From positions 286,518 through 350,517 of the forward strand of contig NZ_SCFY01000001.1 of assembly GCF_007049795.1 (NCBI RefSeq): 64,000 nt of DNA. The letters are read 5' to 3'. The notes below the pieces were generated by a model. The model did no database searches. It saw only the letters and a list, made by a program, of their open reading frames with translations, and had not been told where the DNA came from. Shown here one piece after another: positions 53,232-62,054 of the stretch (position 1 is its first letter; each line of letters begins with the position of its first letter). Origin of the DNA: Ectopseudomonas mendocina. Lineage in GTDB: Bacteria; Pseudomonadota; Gammaproteobacteria; Pseudomonadales; Pseudomonadaceae. Position numbers and translations under genes: made by a program.

Positions 53232-55517
53232 ATGGACGCTACCGCACTCAAGCACCCCGAGCAGGCCGAAGAGGCGAAAGACGAGCTCGCGCTGACGCTC
53301 GACGAGTACACCGAGATCATGCATGAGATCGAGGAACAGCCGAAGTGGCGCGGCACCGCCGACAAAGAGATGGATTATGCCGACGGCAACCAACTCGACA
53401 GCGAGTTGCTGGCCCGGCAGCGTGCGTTGGGTATCCCGCCGGCGGTCGAGGATCTGATCGGGCCTGCGCTGCTTTCCATCCAGGGCTACGAGAGTGCGAC
53501 CCGTACTGACTGGCGTGTGACTCCGGATGGTGATGTGGGCGGCCAGGACGTGGCTGATGCGCTGAACTACAAGCTGAACCAGGCCGAGCGGCATGCGAAA
53601 GCTGACGATGCGTGCAGCGATGCCTTCCGGCCGCAGATCGCGGTTGGCCTAGGGTGGGTAGAGGTGAGCCGCGAGAGCGACCCATTCAAGTTCCCGTATC
53701 GCTGCCTGGCTGTGCACCGTAACGAGATTCACTGGGACTTTACCGCGAAGGAGCGAGACCTGAGCGATGCCAACTGGCTGCGTCGCCAGCGCTGGATGCG
53801 TCCAGAGCGTATCGCCCGGGTTTTCCCGCAGCACAAGGAATTGATCACCATGATCGGGCGCAACGGCCCTTCGTGGTGGGCTGACCACGCTATCGAGGTG
53901 GCAGATGGCGGTGCGTCGACTGGGCTGCAGAACGCCTGGGCCGATGGTCGGGCCTGGTCGGTGAGAGAAGAGCGCTGGTACAACCCGACGTCCAAGGAGG
54001 TATGCCTGGCAGAGGTCTGGTACCGCCGCTGGGTAGATGTTGGCGTTATTCGCACGCCGAATGGCCGCGTAGTCGAGTACGACGAGAGAAATATCAATCA
54101 CGTCGTCGCACTGGCTAGCGGGCGCGCTCAATTCACCCGCGCTGTTGTAGCTCGCGTGCGCCGTAGCTTCTGGCTAGGCCCTCACTGCCTGTATGACGGG
54201 CCAACGCCATACAGCCATCGGCACTTCCCGTATGTCCCATTCTGGGGCTTCCGTGAGGACAGCACCAATGTGCCCTACGGCTATGTGCGCGGCATGATCT
54301 ATGCCCAGGACAGCCTGAACAGCGGCATCAGCAAGCTGCGTTGGGGCTTGTCTTCGGTGCGTACTACCCGCACCAAGGGCGCTACGGCGATGACGGACGC
54401 TCAGCTGAGGAACCAGGTGGGGCGAGTAGATGCTGATATCGTCCTCGATGACCAGCACATGTCCAAGCCGGGCGCAGTCTTCAAGGTTGAACGGGACTTC
54501 CAACTGAACGCCCAGCAGTTCCAGATGCTTCAGGACAACCGTTCGGCCATTCAGCGCGTGTCAGCGGTGACTACCGGATTCATGGGCAAGGAAGGCACTG
54601 CCACCAGTGGGCGGCAGGAGCAGATGCAGATCGAGCAGAGCAACCAGAGCTTGGGCAAGGTGATGGACAACTTCCGTGCCGGCCGGACGATGATCGGGGA
54701 AATTCTGCTCTCGATGATCGTCAAAGACCTGGGCAGTGAGCCGCACACCATCATCATCGAGGGCGATGCTGTTCGTGCCGACCGCACCGTAGTAATCAAC
54801 AAGCCGGAAGCGGATGGTACCGGGTTCACATACCTGTCGAACGACCTGCAGCGTACTCGCCTGAAAGTCGCACTCGAGGACGTGCCGAGCACCAACAGCT
54901 ACCGGTCGCAGCAGCTGGCTGCACTGTCTGAAGCAATCAAGCCCATGCCGCAGCAGTACCAGGCGGCCATGATGCCGTTCTTGGTCAGCCTCATGGATGT
55001 GCCTTTCAAGCGCGACGTGATCGAGGCTATTCGCGCTGCATCGCAGCAGGAGACGCCAGAGCAGGTTGAGCAACGCATCAAGCAGGCTGTCGACGATGCC
55101 CTGGCAAAGTCCGGCGTAGAGCTGAAGATGCGCGAGCTCGCGATGAAAGAGGGCAAGACCGACGCCGAGATCGAGAAGATCCGCCGCGAGGCGGTTCAGA
55201 TTGGTGTGCAGGCCGCTTACTCGGCGATGCAAGCCGCTTCCCAGGTAGCACAGATGCCCATGATCGCTCCGGTTGCGGACGAGATTTTGAAAGGCAATGG
55301 CTACAAGCAGCAGCAGGGCGACGATCCGAACATTCCGCAGGCCGACGCTACCGCCGCGATGAACATCAAGTCGCCGTATGTGCAGCCAGGTGGACCCGAG
55401 AGCGAGATACCAGAGGTGCGTGAGAACACCAGCCCTGCGTCGCCACCGGTACCCGCTGAGCCTGGTACCGGAATGCAGGGGATCGAGACTGCCAGGACCA
55501 ACGACAACCTCGCCTGA
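53232..55517 (+). CDS. Portal protein (P22-like)
   Basis: 761 aa, the size and composition of P22-type portals: DSELLARQRALGIPPAVEDL, RNEIHWDFTAKERDLSDANW and VPFWGFREDSTNVPYGYVRG are characteristic. The portal forms the dodecameric ring for DNA entry. ATG at 53232 chosen; a GTG at 53217 overlapping the terminase stop is the alternative. The C-terminal ~130 residues form a helical barrel-like segment, then a Pro-rich tail. Confidence 0.9.
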   Translation: MDATALKHPEQAEEAKDELALTLDEYTEIMHEIEEQPKWRGTADKEMDYADGNQLDSELLARQRALGIPPAVEDLIGPALLSIQGYESATRTDWRVTPDGDVGGQDVADALNYKLNQAERHAKADDACSDAFRPQIAVGLGWVEVSRESDPFKFPYRCLAVHRNEIHWDFTAKERDLSDANWLRRQRWMRPERIARVFPQHKELITMIGRNGPSWWADHAIEVADGGASTGLQNAWADGRAWSVREERWYNPTSKEVCLAEVWYRRWVDVGVIRTPNGRVVEYDERNINHVVALASGRAQFTRAVVARVRRSFWLGPHCLYDGPTPYSHRHFPYVPFWGFREDSTNVPYGYVRGMIYAQDSLNSGISKLRWGLSSVRTTRTKGATAMTDAQLRNQVGRVDADIVLDDQHMSKPGAVFKVERDFQLNAQQFQMLQDNRSAIQRVSAVTTGFMGKEGTATSGRQEQMQIEQSNQSLGKVMDNFRAGRTMIGEILLSMIVKDLGSEPHTIIIEGDAVRADRTVVINKPEADGTGFTYLSNDLQRTRLKVALEDVPSTNSYRSQQLAALSEAIKPMPQQYQAAMMPFLVSLMDVPFKRDVIEAIRAASQQETPEQVEQRIKQAVDDALAKSGVELKMRELAMKEGKTDAEIEKIRREAVQIGVQAAYSAMQAASQVAQMPMIAPVADEILKGNGYKQQQGDDPNIPQADATAAMNIKSPYVQPGGPESEIPEVRENTSPASPPVPAEPGTGMQGIETARTNDNLA

Positions 55518-55525
55518 CCAGAAAG

Positions 55526-55557
55526 CCCTACAGCGCTGACCCCCTGTAGGGTTTTTT
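55526..55557 (+). terminator. Terminator after the portal gene, built on the CCCTGTAGGG motif
   Basis: CCCTACAG (55526) pairs with CTGTAGGG (55544), followed by six T residues. The 3' arm is the same CCCCCTGTAGGGTT motif seen at other junctions, but only here is it part of a proper terminator. Confidence 0.8.
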
Positions 55558-55676
55558 CTTTTTCGCCCCCTTCGGGACACTCATTCGCAAGCCGGGATCA
55601 CCTGGCGATGCGCAGGGCGGAAACGCCTTGCATCTGCCGAGCTCAAGCGGCCACGGCGATATGTGGCGGGAAAGGC

Positions 55677-56717
55677 ATGAGTAATCAAGAAGAGTTAATC
55701 GGAAGCTTTGATGGGCCTCTGAATGGCGATCAGGTCGCGCAGCTTTTGGGGCTAGGCGAAGAGGGCGATACCAGCAATGCGCTGGAAGATGGCGGCGAGC
55801 CCGGCGCTGCTACTGATGCTGTGGATGATGCAGGCGCTCAGCAAGGTCAGGAAGCTGGAAACAACGGGGTTACCGAGGAACAGCTGGACGGCTTGAACTC
55901 GGACAATGCGGTGGTATTGGCCAAGGACGGGAAGCACACGATTGATTTCAGTGTGCTGGCTGATCAGCGAGCCAAGGCCAGGGCGGCCGAGCAGGAACTG
56001 CAGTCTGAACGCGAGAAGCGTGAGGCAGCAGAAGCTGAGTTGGAAGCGCTCAGGGCTGAAGCGCAGGCGCGCAAGGATGCAGGACAGGCCGCTACTACCG
56101 CGGATCAGAATCTGGAAGCTGCACAGGCTGCGATCGATGCAGGGATTGACCCTGCAGTGTTCGGCGATTTCTCGGAAGAGTCTCTGGTCAAGGGCGTTTC
56201 GGCGATTGCCGAACGGCTTGCCGATCAGAAAACGCAGTCGCTCAGGGAAGAGATGCAGCAGCTCAAGAAGCTGCTGGAGCCGATGCAGCACCGCCATGTC
56301 GAGGACGCCGGTAAGGCGCACTTCGACGCGATTCTGGCCGCACACCCCGACGTCGAGTCGATCGCTGAGAGCAAGGAACTTGCCGACTGGATCGCCTCGC
56401 AACCCAGCTTTGCCCAAGCCGGATACAAGGCTGTTCTGGCCAGCGGCACCGCCCAGGAGGTTATCGAGGCTATCGATGCCTTCAAGGCGGCCACCGGTAT
56501 GACTCAGGAACAGAAACCCGATCTGCAGGCTGCTGCGAAAGCAGTTGTGGCCAAGGCCAAGGCCGAGCCACCGGCGAGTCTTTCTGACTTCGCTGGTGCT
56601 CGGACTGGGCCGGCAACCACCGACGAAGCGATGGCTTCCATGGATGGCGTTGGTTTGATCAACGCCATGGACGGCTGGTCGCAAGAGCAGATCGAACGCT
56701 ATTTGAACGGCCTGTAA
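55677..56717 (+). CDS. Scaffolding protein
   Basis: 346 aa from ATG at 55677 (MSNQEELIGSFDGPLNGDQV). Acidic N-terminus, then a long charged coiled coil (about 90-150, QELQSEREKREAAEAELEAL), then a helical C-terminus. The composition and the position between portal and capsid are those of a scaffolding protein that shapes the procapsid. Confidence 0.82.
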   Translation: MSNQEELIGSFDGPLNGDQVAQLLGLGEEGDTSNALEDGGEPGAATDAVDDAGAQQGQEAGNNGVTEEQLDGLNSDNAVVLAKDGKHTIDFSVLADQRAKARAAEQELQSEREKREAAEAELEALRAEAQARKDAGQAATTADQNLEAAQAAIDAGIDPAVFGDFSEESLVKGVSAIAERLADQKTQSLREEMQQLKKLLEPMQHRHVEDAGKAHFDAILAAHPDVESIAESKELADWIASQPSFAQAGYKAVLASGTAQEVIEAIDAFKAATGMTQEQKPDLQAAAKAVVAKAKAEPPASLSDFAGARTGPATTDEAMASMDGVGLINAMDGWSQEQIERYLNGL

Positions 56718-56744
56718 GGCCAGACGAATCTCAAGGAGTGCGTC

Positions 56745-58028
56745 ATGCCGAGTAATTCCCACGCCCCATACGGCGACAAGCAAAACATGGTGCAACAGGC
56801 GGCAGGCCTGTTTGCTACCCACCTCAAACGCAACAACAAGCTGTCTCGTCTCATTGGCAAGATGGATAAAACTGAAGGCAGCGCCATTGCCACGGTGAAA
56901 AACCAGACCAGCGTGCACATGCCTATCGTGCGCTGCATGGATCTGGGCAAGGGTATGGGTGACGAAATCACCTTCAACCTGCTGAACCCGTTCGGCGCGA
57001 TTCCGATCATGGGCAGTGCCTACGCCGAAGGTCGCGGTACCGGCATGAGCCTGGATCAGGACCGTCTGCGTGTGAACCAGGCGCGTCTTCCGGTCAAGCT
57101 GAGCGACAAGATGAATGACATTCGTTCGCCGTTCGACTTCCGCAAGCTGGGCCGGCCGGTGGCGCAGGCGACCATGGATCGCTACTGCGATCAGTCGCTG
57201 ATCATTCACGCGGCTGGTGCGCGTGGTCACGTGAACAACCTCACCTGGTCAGTGCCCCTGGAGACCGATCCTCGTTTTGAAGAGGTGATGGTCAACACCG
57301 TGAAGGCACCGACCCGCAACCGTCACTTTGTTGCTGACGGCAATGGCGTGTCGGGCTTCAAGGTGAACTCCGGCGAGATGGATATCGCCAGCACCGACGT
57401 GCTGAAAATGAGCGTCGTGGATGCCATGCGTTCGGTGATGGATGAAATGGTGTTGCCGCCGCCGATCGTCAAGTTCGAAGGCGATGATGCCGCCGAGGAC
57501 GAGCCGCTGCGCGTGATGCTGGTGACTCCGCTGCAGTACAACCAGTTCGCGGCCGATCCGAGCTTCCGCTCAATGCAGGCTGCAGCGTTCGCGCGTGCTT
57601 CGCAGGCCAAGAATCACCCGATCTTCAAGGGTGAGGTTGGTCTGTGGAACAACTTCCTGATCATCAAGCAGAACATCCCGATCCGCTTCTTCGCCGGTGG
57701 CCAGATCAAGTACTGCGCCAGTTACACCAGCGAAGCCGAGTCCTCGGTGATCATTCCGGAAAGCTTCGGTACTGCCTATGCAGTTGACCGCGCCATCATC
57801 CTGGGTGGTCAGGCTGTGGCAGAGGCTCTGGCGAAGTCTGACCGCTCCGGTATTCCTTTCTTCTGGTCGGAGAAGGAAATGGACCACGGCGACAAAGTCG
57901 AGCTGCTGATCGGCACCATTCGCGGCGTCTCCAAGATCCGCTTCGAGGTGGATACCGGCGAGCGCAAGGAATTCACCGACTACGGCGCCGCAGTGCTGGA
58001 TACCGTGGTTCCTCTCAACCAGGCGTAA
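56745..58028 (+). CDS. Major capsid protein (N4 gp56/DUF4043 type)
   Basis: 427 aa. Features of the N4-gp56-like capsid family: LGKGMGDEITFNLLNPFGAI near residue 67, RLPVKLSDKMNDIRSPFDFR, and the C-terminal FFWSEKEMDHGDKVELLIGT. Forms the shell. Preceded by AAGGAG. The abundance of well-used codons fits a highly expressed gene. Confidence 0.92.
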   Translation: MPSNSHAPYGDKQNMVQQAAGLFATHLKRNNKLSRLIGKMDKTEGSAIATVKNQTSVHMPIVRCMDLGKGMGDEITFNLLNPFGAIPIMGSAYAEGRGTGMSLDQDRLRVNQARLPVKLSDKMNDIRSPFDFRKLGRPVAQATMDRYCDQSLIIHAAGARGHVNNLTWSVPLETDPRFEEVMVNTVKAPTRNRHFVADGNGVSGFKVNSGEMDIASTDVLKMSVVDAMRSVMDEMVLPPPIVKFEGDDAAEDEPLRVMLVTPLQYNQFAADPSFRSMQAAAFARASQAKNHPIFKGEVGLWNNFLIIKQNIPIRFFAGGQIKYCASYTSEAESSVIIPESFGTAYAVDRAIILGGQAVAEALAKSDRSGIPFFWSEKEMDHGDKVELLIGTIRGVSKIRFEVDTGERKEFTDYGAAVLDTVVPLNQA

Positions 58029-58042
58029 GCCAATCGAGCAAC

Positions 58043-58063
58043 TGGGCAGGCTAGACCTGCCCA
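58043..58063 (+). other. Hairpin after the capsid gene
   Basis: TGGGCAGG/CCTGCCCA with loop CTAGA, 14 bases after the capsid stop. No T tract follows, so it is more likely an mRNA-stabilising hairpin than a terminator. Confidence 0.45.
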
Positions 58064-58090
58064 TTCGCCAATCAGCCTCTGGAGGCAATC

Positions 58091-58564
58091 ATGGCTAATG
58101 TGACTCTCAAGAACCTGAGCCTGCGCCAGTTCGGTAACGTCCCGTATGGCAACGTCACCAATCTGGTGTTTCCTCTCGCCACCAACGCCGCAGGTGCCGC
58201 GGTCAACTCCGACTCCGCTGCAGCGATCGGCATTGGCGATGTGATCGACCTCGGCCCGCTGCCGGAAGGCCTGCGTCTGGATGATGCGTCGGTGTTCGTG
58301 ACCACCGGCATGACCGCAACCATCACCGGCAAGCTGGGCTTCAAGTATGAGGATGGCGTGGACTCCACTGCTGTTCCGCAGGATGACGCCTATTTCGGTA
58401 CTGGCATCGACCTGGCTGCCGCCGGCCGCAAGCGCGCCACCGGTTCCAAGCTGGTGACCCTGCCCAAGCCGGCACGCCTGATCCTCACCACTGCTGTCGC
58501 GGCCAATGCCAAGGTCAGCGATATCAAGGTGCTGGTCAGTGGTGAGCAAGTAGGCCCGCGTTAA
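58091..58564 (+). CDS. Probable capsid decoration protein
   Basis: 157 aa, beta-rich and Ala/Gly/Val-rich (MANVTLKNLSLRQFGNVPYG). Start preceded by GGAGGC. Located directly after the major capsid gene, the usual site of head-decoration or head-fibre proteins, and followed by a terminator. Assigned by position and composition. Confidence 0.6.
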   Translation: MANVTLKNLSLRQFGNVPYGNVTNLVFPLATNAAGAAVNSDSAAAIGIGDVIDLGPLPEGLRLDDASVFVTTGMTATITGKLGFKYEDGVDSTAVPQDDAYFGTGIDLAAAGRKRATGSKLVTLPKPARLILTTAVAANAKVSDIKVLVSGEQVGPR

Positions 58565-58579
58565 TCCTTGGGCCAGCCA

Positions 58580-58612
58580 GGGCGAGCCGGAGTGATTCGG
58601 CTCGCCCTTTCT
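58580..58612 (+). terminator. Terminator after the decoration gene
   Basis: Perfect 10-bp stem GGGCGAGCCG/CGGCTCGCCC with an 8-base loop, followed by TTTCT. Confidence 0.75.
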
Positions 58613-58629
58613 CCAAATGGGAGCAGAAC

Positions 58630-59472
58630 ATGAAAGTACTTGTCATTGCGAAGGTTGCGCACGCCATCAACGCCGCATACTGCCTGTCCTTGGGTGATGC
58701 CTCGGTGCCGGCATGGGAAGAGGCTGGTGAGCAGCACCACGCAAGCCTGGTGGCCGGTGTCGAAATGCATATGGACAAACCGGATGCCACCCCCGAGCAG
58801 TCGCACGAAAGCTGGCTGGCTCAGAAGGTCGCCGACGGCTGGGTATACGGCGAAGTGAAGGACGCCGAGAAGAAGATTCACCCGTGCTGCCGCCCCTACG
58901 ACGAACTGCCGCCCGAACAGAAATCGAAGGATTACCTGTTCCGTGCCGTGGTTCACGCGCTGAAGGATCTACCGGATGCAGACGAAGCCGTTGCAGCAGC
59001 ACTGGCCAAGGCGGTAACCGTTGCGCCGGCTGTTGGCGGTATGCCTTCCAAGGCCGGACACATCGCCGTGAAGTACATCGGCCGCCGTCCTCAATGGAGT
59101 GACCATCTGTACGGTACCGGTCTCACCTTCGATCAAGGCCAGGTGCGCAACCTGCCGTCAGCCGTTGCTCGTACCCTGCTGCGCCACTGCGACCTGTTCA
59201 AGGAGTGTGAGCTGGTAGTGGCCGATGAAGCCGCAGCCAGTGACAACACCCAGGCGCTGCTGGAGCAGGGTAAGCAACAGCAAGCCAAGACCGATGATCG
59301 CAAGGAAGATTTCGCTGTGATCGATCAGGTCAACCAGATGCAGGACAAGGATGCGCTGGTGAGTTTCGCGGCAACTCGCTGCAATGGCCTGAAGCTGGCG
59401 AAAACTCAGAAGGTTGAGACCATGCGCGCCAAGATCGTCGAGCACATCAATCGCTTCGGTGCCAATGCATGA
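58630..59472 (+). CDS. RyR-domain virion-region protein
   Basis: 280 aa. Residues about 24-110 match the RyR (ryanodine-receptor repeat) domain: VPAWEEAGEQHHASLVAGVE, SHESWLAQKVADGWVYGEVK and IHPCCRPYDELPPEQKSKDY are all typical, including the 'HE.W...K...GW.YG..kD...K.HP....Y..L' pattern. A ~60-residue linker and a second small domain follow, ending with a helical SAP-like stretch (KLAKTQKVETMRAKIVEHIN). RyR domains are known in bacteria and phages as ligand-binding modules; its role among head genes is open. Confidence 0.75.
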   Translation: MKVLVIAKVAHAINAAYCLSLGDASVPAWEEAGEQHHASLVAGVEMHMDKPDATPEQSHESWLAQKVADGWVYGEVKDAEKKIHPCCRPYDELPPEQKSKDYLFRAVVHALKDLPDADEAVAAALAKAVTVAPAVGGMPSKAGHIAVKYIGRRPQWSDHLYGTGLTFDQGQVRNLPSAVARTLLRHCDLFKECELVVADEAAASDNTQALLEQGKQQQAKTDDRKEDFAVIDQVNQMQDKDALVSFAATRCNGLKLAKTQKVETMRAKIVEHINRFGANA

Positions 59473-60161
59473 CTCTCGAAGAGCTGACCAATGACTTCCG
59501 GGTGATGACCGGCGACTTGCGCAGGGCGATCGGCGGCAATGCCGAAGAAACCTACCTGTTCAAGACGCCAGATGTTGCCCGGTGGCTGGTCGAGGCTGAG
59601 CAGGAAGCCTGCATTCGCGGGCGCCTGCTGCATGAGTCAAGCAATGAGTCGGTGTGCGAGGTGTCTGTAAGCGCTGGTGTGTCTGCGTATGACCTGCACC
59701 CGGCGCTGTACGAGATAGATCACCTGGGCCTGCTTGAGGCTGGGTCTACCGAGCGGTGTCCGGTGAAGCTCGTTTCGCGCGAGTGGTTGGATGACAACAT
59801 GCCAGGTTGGCGCGATCGCTCGGATGTTCCGCGCTTCGCCATCCAGAGCGACACCAGCATCCGGCTGGTACCGACCCCGCGCCTTGCTGCGGTGCTGAAG
59901 CTTGAAGGCTACCGACTGCCTGTGCGTGGCCTCACCGCCGACAAGTCGTCAAAGCCAGAGATCAACCAGGCCCATCACCGGCATCTGGTGCACTGGGCGT
60001 TGTATCGCGCGTTCAGCATGCCGGAGGTCGAGACGCTGGATCTCGGCCGCGCTGACGTTGCCCTGGCTGCATTCACCGCCTATTTCGGCGATCGCCCCGA
60101 CAGCGATCTGCGCCGCATCACCCGCCAGGACGTTGAGCACCACAACAAAGCCTGGGTCTGA
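59469..60161 (+). CDS. Head-tail adaptor protein
   Basis: 230 aa starting MTLEELTNDFRVMTGDLRRA, with VARWLVEAEQEACIRGRLLH and later WALYRAFSMPEVETLDLGRA then DVALAAFTAYFG. This helical layout and the position after capsid genes are typical of phage adaptor/connector proteins (gp6/DUF6682-like). It would cap the portal. Overlaps the RyR gene by four bases. Confidence 0.72.
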   Translation: MTLEELTNDFRVMTGDLRRAIGGNAEETYLFKTPDVARWLVEAEQEACIRGRLLHESSNESVCEVSVSAGVSAYDLHPALYEIDHLGLLEAGSTERCPVKLVSREWLDDNMPGWRDRSDVPRFAIQSDTSIRLVPTPRLAAVLKLEGYRLPVRGLTADKSSKPEINQAHHRHLVHWALYRAFSMPEVETLDLGRADVALAAFTAYFGDRPDSDLRRITRQDVEHHNKAWV

Positions 60162-60188
60162 CCCCCTGTAGGGTTCGCCACTGTTCGT
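60160..60188 (+). promoter_or_regulatory. Intergenic motif CCCCCTGTAGGGTTCG, copy 4
   Basis: GACCCCCTGTAGGGTTCGCC, starting at the stop of the adaptor gene and 70 bases before the holin gene. Same 16-base core as at 50702. Confidence 0.5.
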
Positions 60189-60238
60189 TCCGCTTCATAG
60201 CATCCCGTCAAAGCAGATCAGCCAGCACGGGAGCGAGC

Positions 60239-60505
60239 ATGGCACTTCAAATCAACGAAAGCACCGTGGACACGGTAGCCGTTTCGGTCACGAACAAGAG
60301 CATGCTCGGTGGCGCCATAGCAGGTGCCTTTGGCTGGCTGGCTCAGATCAACTGGATCGGGTTGTCTGGTGTGCTGATCGCGTTGCTCGGCCTGGCCGTC
60401 AATTTCTACTTCCAGCACAGACGCGATAAGCGCGAGCAGGCCGAGAGCCTGGCCAAGATCGAGGCGCTTCGCGAGCGCTGCAGCATCGAAGGTCGTTCGC
60501 AATGA
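60239..60505 (+). CDS. Holin
   Basis: 88 aa. Two membrane helices (about 22-36, GGAIAGAFGWLAQIN, and 39-57, GLSGVLIALLGLAVNFYF) joined by a short turn, then a charged tail (HRRDKREQAESLAKIEALRE). This is the class-II holin layout. It makes the membrane hole at lysis, and overlaps the endolysin gene by four bases. Confidence 0.88.
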   Translation: MALQINESTVDTVAVSVTNKSMLGGAIAGAFGWLAQINWIGLSGVLIALLGLAVNFYFQHRRDKREQAESLAKIEALRERCSIEGRSQ

Positions 60506-61053
60506 GCCGGGTCCGCGTTCTGGTCACCTCCCTGGTGCTGAGCGCTGCAGGGTTCGCCGGCTGGATTGCCAGCGAAGGCGAAAGCCCGGTGGTGCAGAAG
60601 GATGGCGTCGAGCTGCTTGCGCCTCACATCCCGACCAAGGGCGACGTGCCAACCATTGGCCACGGCTCGACCCGCTACGAAGACGGCACGCGGGTCACTC
60701 TCGCAGATCCTCCCATCACCCGCGAGCGCGCCCAGCAGTTGGCCAGGGCGCTGCACAGCGAAGAAGAGAGCCGATTCCAGGCCTCGCTGCCGGGTGTGAA
60801 GCTGTTCCAAGAGGAATACGACCTCTACCTCGACTTCATCGGCCAGTACGGCATTGGCAACTGGCGATCATCCTCGATGCGCCGCCATCTGCTGGCTGGC
60901 GAGTACCCGAAGGCCTGCGACGCGCTGCTGAAGTGGCGGCGTGCTGCAGGTTACGACTGTTCAACCGTGGTCAACGGCAAGCCCAACCAGCGCTGCTGGG
61001 GCGTGTGGACTCGCCAGCTTGAGCGCCACGCCAAGTGCTGGAGCGTCCAGTGA
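60502..61053 (+). CDS. Endolysin, GH24-like lysozyme with N-terminal anchor
   Basis: 183 aa. Hydrophobic, Gly/Ala-rich segment at residues 7-22 (LVTSLVLSAAGFAGWI) looks like a signal-arrest-release sequence. The lysozyme domain begins at ASEGESP (E25 or E27 as catalytic Glu), with GDVPTIGHGST (47-57) as the T4-type threonine region, and a C-terminal DYDC/CW.RC set that may form disulfides. Degrades peptidoglycan after holin triggering. Confidence 0.88.
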   Translation: MSRVRVLVTSLVLSAAGFAGWIASEGESPVVQKDGVELLAPHIPTKGDVPTIGHGSTRYEDGTRVTLADPPITRERAQQLARALHSEEESRFQASLPGVKLFQEEYDLYLDFIGQYGIGNWRSSSMRRHLLAGEYPKACDALLKWRRAAGYDCSTVVNGKPNQRCWGVWTRQLERHAKCWSVQ

Positions 61054-61544
61054 CTCGCGCCCTGGTTGCCGCATGCGCCGGCCTGGCCATTGCCCTGGCG
61101 CTGCTATGGCTACGCCTCGACACCGTTGCGCTCGAGCGTGACAACGCTGTGACCCTGGCCAAACAGAGTGCTGCGGCTATCCAGTCGCTGCGCAACACCA
61201 ACCGCCTACAGCGCGAAATGGCAACTGACCAGGCCGTGCGGGAAGACGCCTTCTTGAAGGGGAAACAACGTGCTGAAGACTATGCCGACGCTATGTATCG
61301 CTGCCTCGCTGATGGTACTTGCGGGCTGCGAGTCGCTGCCACCTGCCCCGCAGTGCGAGTGGACGGAGCCACCACCGCTGCCGGCGAGCCTGATGCAGGA
61401 ACCCCCGAACTTACAGCCGCTGCTCGACGAGCTTATCCAGCCCTCGTCGCCGGCCTCGAAGTCCAGCGCGACCAAATCCTGAAGCTGCAGGAGCAGCTCT
61501 TATCCCTGCACAGGCAGTGCAAGATCATCGGAGCACCACAATGA
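61050..61544 (+). CDS. Rz-like inner-membrane spanin
   Basis: 164 aa from GTG at 61050 overlapping the endolysin stop (GTGA). One N-terminal membrane helix (about 5-22) and a long coiled coil (TVALERDNAVTLAKQSAAAI, and ILKLQEQLLSLHRQCK). With Rz1 it fuses the outer and inner membranes at lysis. Rz1 is embedded in another frame. Confidence 0.85.
   Translation: MTRALVAACAGLAIALALLWLRLDTVALERDNAVTLAKQSAAAIQSLRNTNRLQREMATDQAVREDAFLKGKQRAEDYADAMYRCLADGTCGLRVAATCPAVRVDGATTAAGEPDAGTPELTAAARRAYPALVAGLEVQRDQILKLQEQLLSLHRQCKIIGAPQ
61270..61482 (+). CDS. Rz1-like outer-membrane spanin lipoprotein (embedded in Rz)
   Basis: 70 aa from GTG at 61270 (ATG at 61282 possible), entirely inside the Rz gene in the +1 frame. 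Lipobox LAGC with Cys20, then a Pro-rich short periplasmic part (PPAPQCEWTEPPPLPASL). Classic embedded Rz/Rz1 arrangement. Confidence 0.85.
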   Translation: MLKTMPTLCIAASLMVLAGCESLPPAPQCEWTEPPPLPASLMQEPPNLQPLLDELIQPSSPASKSSATKS

Positions 61545-62044
61545 CCCATATCGCCCCAACTGTAGGCCGCGTGCTGCACTTCGTTCCCACCGCTGACTAC
61601 ATGGCTGGCCGCAAGCTGGCTTTCGGTAATCCCGCGCAGCCGCTGGCTGCGGTGATCGCCTACGTCCACAGCGACACAATGGTGAACCTCACCGTCTGGG
61701 ATCAGAACGGCGAGCAGTTCAGCGTGTGCAGCGTGCCCTTGGTGCAAGAAGGCGGCGACGTGATCGTCGGTAGCTTCTACGCCCAATGGATGCCTTACCA
61801 GAAGGGCCAGGCAGCGAAGACCGAATCTCTGGAAAGCCAGCTTGCTGGCAAGACTGTTATCGGTGTTGACCTGGCTGCTGATCAGGATCAATGCGTGCGG
61901 GTCTTCTTGGAGAAGGGTGCTGTCGTGAAGGTCGAGGGCATTCCGCTCGAGCTCTATCACGATGCAGTGGTTCTCACCCATCCCGCCAATGTCCCGCTGA
62001 TCTTCCCGCCACGCACTGCGCGTCCTGCCGAGAGCGGCGAGTAA
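61541..62044 (+). CDS. Virion-region protein of unknown function
   Basis: 167 aa from ATG at 61541. First ~75 residues: HIAPTVGRVLHFVPTADYMA, then AAVIAYVHSDTMVNLTVWDQNG, a small beta domain found alone in many phages next to lysis genes. C-terminal half unassigned (GKTVIGVDLAADQDQCVRVF). Overlaps Rz by four bases. Confidence 0.65.
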   Translation: MTHIAPTVGRVLHFVPTADYMAGRKLAFGNPAQPLAAVIAYVHSDTMVNLTVWDQNGEQFSVCSVPLVQEGGDVIVGSFYAQWMPYQKGQAAKTESLESQLAGKTVIGVDLAADQDQCVRVFLEKGAVVKVEGIPLELYHDAVVLTHPANVPLIFPPRTARPAESGE

Positions 62045-62054
62045 GGAGACTGGC

